This document shows positions 23,846 to 25,177 of a stretch of DNA of 25,177 bases, one piece after another. Origin of the DNA: Bacteroidales bacterium (lineage in GTDB: Bacteria; Bacteroidota; Bacteroidia; Bacteroidales; WCHB1-69); the NCBI GenBank assembly GCA_017527945.1, contig JAFXPL010000050.1, forward strand, positions 1-25,177. The letters run 5' to 3'. The translations under genes were made by a program, and so were the position numbers. The notes below the pieces were generated by a model. That model made no database searches and was not told the DNA's origin. It saw only the letters and a program-made list of their open reading frames with translations. Within the stretch, counting starts at the first letter, position 1; each line of letters starts with the position of its first letter.

Positions 23846-24014
23846 TGGCGGTGTAAATATTTTTTTTTGCAAAAAAAATGGCGGTATAAAATATTTCGGA
23901 ACATATTGATTTTTGGAAAGATACATGTTTGCAAACGAATGATTTTTGGCGGTGTAAAATATATTGGAAAAACGAAAGTTTGGCGGGGAAAAAGCGTTTC
24001 CCTTCTCGGAAAGG
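23846..24014. repeat. Degenerate direct repeats with a ~34-bp period in the regulator/lipoprotein intergenic region
   Basis: The motif TGGCGGTGTAAAATAT occurs at 23846 (TGGCGGTGTAAATATT), 23879 (TGGCGGTATAAAATAT), 23947 (TGGCGGTGTAAAATAT) and, weaker, 23981 (TGGCGGGGAAAAA). A degenerate member (TGGAAAGATACAT) lies at 23914, giving spacings of 33, 35, 33 and 34 bp. All copies have the same orientation and lie between the two divergent promoters. The rest of the 307-bp gap (23772-24078) holds only these promoters. Confidence 0.75.
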
Positions 24015-24048
24015 CAAACATTTTTTCGCAGGATTTCATGAGAAATGC

Positions 24049-24057
24049 TATTTTTGC
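24049..24057 (+). promoter_or_regulatory. -7 box TATTTTTGC for the membrane regulator
   Basis: The TAnnTTTGC match lies 21 bp before the ATG at 24079 and so supports that start over upstream ATGs. A TTCG at 24025-24028 is a poor -33 candidate. The bases just after it (TTGCGGTATCAAAAA from 24054) echo the repeat motif of the array. Confidence 0.55.
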
Positions 24058-24078
24058 GGTATCAAAAACCTCTCATCG

Positions 24079-25035
24079 ATGCATACATTTTACCAAAAAC
24101 ACAAGAAAGTGTTTACCATAGCGATGAACGCACTGTTTTGGCTGTTTACCTGCTTGTTTTTTGTCAGGTTTTCATTTCTCAGGCCAATGTGCAACACACA
24201 TATCTACAAGGAATTGCTGTGCGTGTTGATGATATTGGCGGTTGTGCTGATAACACGTTGTATCACCATTCCCAAACTGTTCGTGTGTGGCCGGTACGGT
24301 GTGTTCTGGGCGGTTTCCGTTTGCATGCTTGTTTTTGCAGCCCTACTTGAAATATTGCTTGTCAAACCTGACATAGAGAGCAAAATCTATACATCCCTTA
24401 GTATGGACATCTACTTTTTTTACATTTTTGTGATAGTATATTTACGGGATTCGTTGTTTTTCGCATGGTTTTTACTCCTCCGACTGTACATTCTTCAAAG
24501 AGATGCCTTCCGGACAAAGCAACGGGCTTCGGTCATGGAGCACCGGTCAGTGCAGTTCACCCTGCCTGACCATACAGAGGCCTCCATTCCGATAGACCTC
24601 ATCCTCTACATTCAAGGGACCGGCCAAAAGACCCAAGTTCATTGCACTGACGGCAAAATCCTCACCATCGCCAGCCCACTTTCCTACTGCAAGGAGATGA
24701 TTCCCGCCACGCTATGGACGTTTGACGGCAACGACAAAATGGTCTTTCACCGTCATCTGTCAGAATATTTCACTACCCAGCTGAATCAAGAGGTGCGTGA
24801 AATCAAGTCCGTTGTGTCGCTCAGCCAACGCCAGTTCCGGATCTTCGAGTTTATCCGACAACACCCGAACTGCACGGTTCCATTCATTATGGAGAATATG
24901 TCAGGAAAACACTCTCTGCGCACCATCGAACGAGAGATTGCCACTTTGCGCGGTCTGGGTGTTATCGCTCACTCCGGCAGCACCAAAGGTGGAGGATACG
25001 AAGTGGTCAACTGCAATGTGGTGGATGCGGAGTGA
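24079..25035 (+). CDS. Membrane-embedded transcription regulator: 4 TM segments + LytTR-like domain + winged helix
   Basis: The product has 318 residues from the ATG at 24079. A reading from 23929 would place the promoter box inside the gene and add 50 unlikely residues. Hydrophobic segments lie at about 11-35, 45-63, 73-95 and 110-138. A cytosolic part then follows: residues 157-232 resemble a LytTR DNA-binding domain (SIPIDLILYIQG, VHCTDGKILTIASPL and a late FHRHLSEYF where LytTR proteins have a conserved arginine/histidine strand). Residues 248-311 form a winged helix (LSQRQFRIFEFI, SLRTIEREIATLRGLGVI, GGGYEVV). This suggests a one-component regulator that senses an envelope signal and binds DNA from the membrane. 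It diverges from a lipoprotein gene, with phased repeats between them. The ligand and targets are unknown. Confidence 0.75.
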   Translation: MHTFYQKHKKVFTIAMNALFWLFTCLFFVRFSFLRPMCNTHIYKELLCVLMILAVVLITRCITIPKLFVCGRYGVFWAVSVCMLVFAALLEILLVKPDIESKIYTSLSMDIYFFYIFVIVYLRDSLFFAWFLLLRLYILQRDAFRTKQRASVMEHRSVQFTLPDHTEASIPIDLILYIQGTGQKTQVHCTDGKILTIASPLSYCKEMIPATLWTFDGNDKMVFHRHLSEYFTTQLNQEVREIKSVVSLSQRQFRIFEFIRQHPNCTVPFIMENMSGKHSLRTIEREIATLRGLGVIAHSGSTKGGGYEVVNCNVVDAE

Positions 25036-25148
25036 AGATGTTTGATCCGTGATCCCACTGCTGTCCCGTTAAAACTTAAAAATGTTCTTTGAAACGATTG
25101 ATATATAGTTAGTTGTAGAGATTTTTCGAGTCAACGGATTTGAATCTG

Positions 25149-25176
25149 TATCTTTGCAGTCAGAAATGATGACTGC
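25149..25176 (+). promoter_or_regulatory. -7 box TATCTTTGC with an overlapping 7-bp inverted repeat
   Basis: TATCTTTGC (25149-25157) is a perfect -7 match, presumably for a gene beyond the window. It overlaps the inverted repeat gcagtca/tgactgc (25156-25162, 25170-25176; loop gaaatga), which covers the expected transcription start and could be an operator or a leader hairpin. Confidence 0.45.
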
Positions 25177-25177
25177 C

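Noticed and set aside
23929..24078. Longer membrane regulator starting at 23929
   Set aside because: The extra 50 codons run through the repeat array and the -7 box at 24049, and lack protein-like character.
23772..24078. CRISPR array, because of the ~34-bp periodicity
   Set aside because: The repeats are short, imperfect and lack spacer-like variable segments of constant length; no cas gene is present.
25053..25090. Possible end of an insertion sequence (ctgtcccgttaaaac)
   Set aside because: The string vaguely recalls IS termini, but there is no partner inverted repeat, target duplication or transposase in the window.

Overview
The window reads as a chromosomal segment of a member of the Bacteroidota, most likely an uncultured Bacteroidales species. 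The reasons are that most intergenic starts carry the TAnnTTTG(C) -7 box used by this phylum. Four proteins also point to a type IX secretion system (T9SS): three cargo proteins with full or partial T9SS sorting tails and a GldB-type lipoprotein. Ribosome-binding sites are weak and gene density is moderate. No rRNA, tRNA, CRISPR array or complete insertion sequence was seen.

Layout. 1-1225: two tandem ORF6N-domain genes on the minus strand, the first cut by the window edge, formed by a 682-bp-offset direct duplication. 1440-4169: rlmH, then sufD and sufC (overlapping pair) on the minus strand. 4307-6919: alaS on the plus strand, diverging from sufC across a short region whose two promoters form a perfect 13-bp inverted repeat. 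6973-8594: ssb and a gldB-like lipoprotein gene (minus). 8641-18075: one 3,144-codon gene (minus) for a giant secreted multidomain protein. It has a signal peptide, a streptopain-like C10 protease with prodomain, CUB-like, FN3-like and beta-sandwich modules, two beta-helix domains, an array of 49-residue repeats and a T9SS tail. 18257-20029: fucI (plus), L-fucose isomerase, divergent from the giant gene and ended by a strong bidirectional hairpin. 20127-23771: a minus-strand group of exported proteins: a small lipoprotein, a second lipoprotein, a T9SS cargo protein and a metzincin (M43-like) protease whose signal-peptide region is frameshifted. 24079-25035: a divergent membrane-embedded transcription regulator (four membrane segments, LytTR-like domain, winged helix). 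Its upstream region holds a degenerate direct repeat with a period of about 34 bp.

How the parts fit. The left half is housekeeping: rRNA methylation, Fe-S cluster assembly, alanyl-tRNA charging and single-stranded DNA binding. The right half concerns the cell surface. GldB-family lipoproteins belong to the gliding/T9SS machinery, and the giant C10 protein, the 342-residue protein and the metzincin carry sorting signals for that route. The membrane regulator and its phased repeats sit beside the lipoprotein/protease group, so local control of that group is a reasonable but untested inference.

A second layer is a set of 7-bp-period simple repeats in several gaps. In at least one case they begin exactly at a stop codon.
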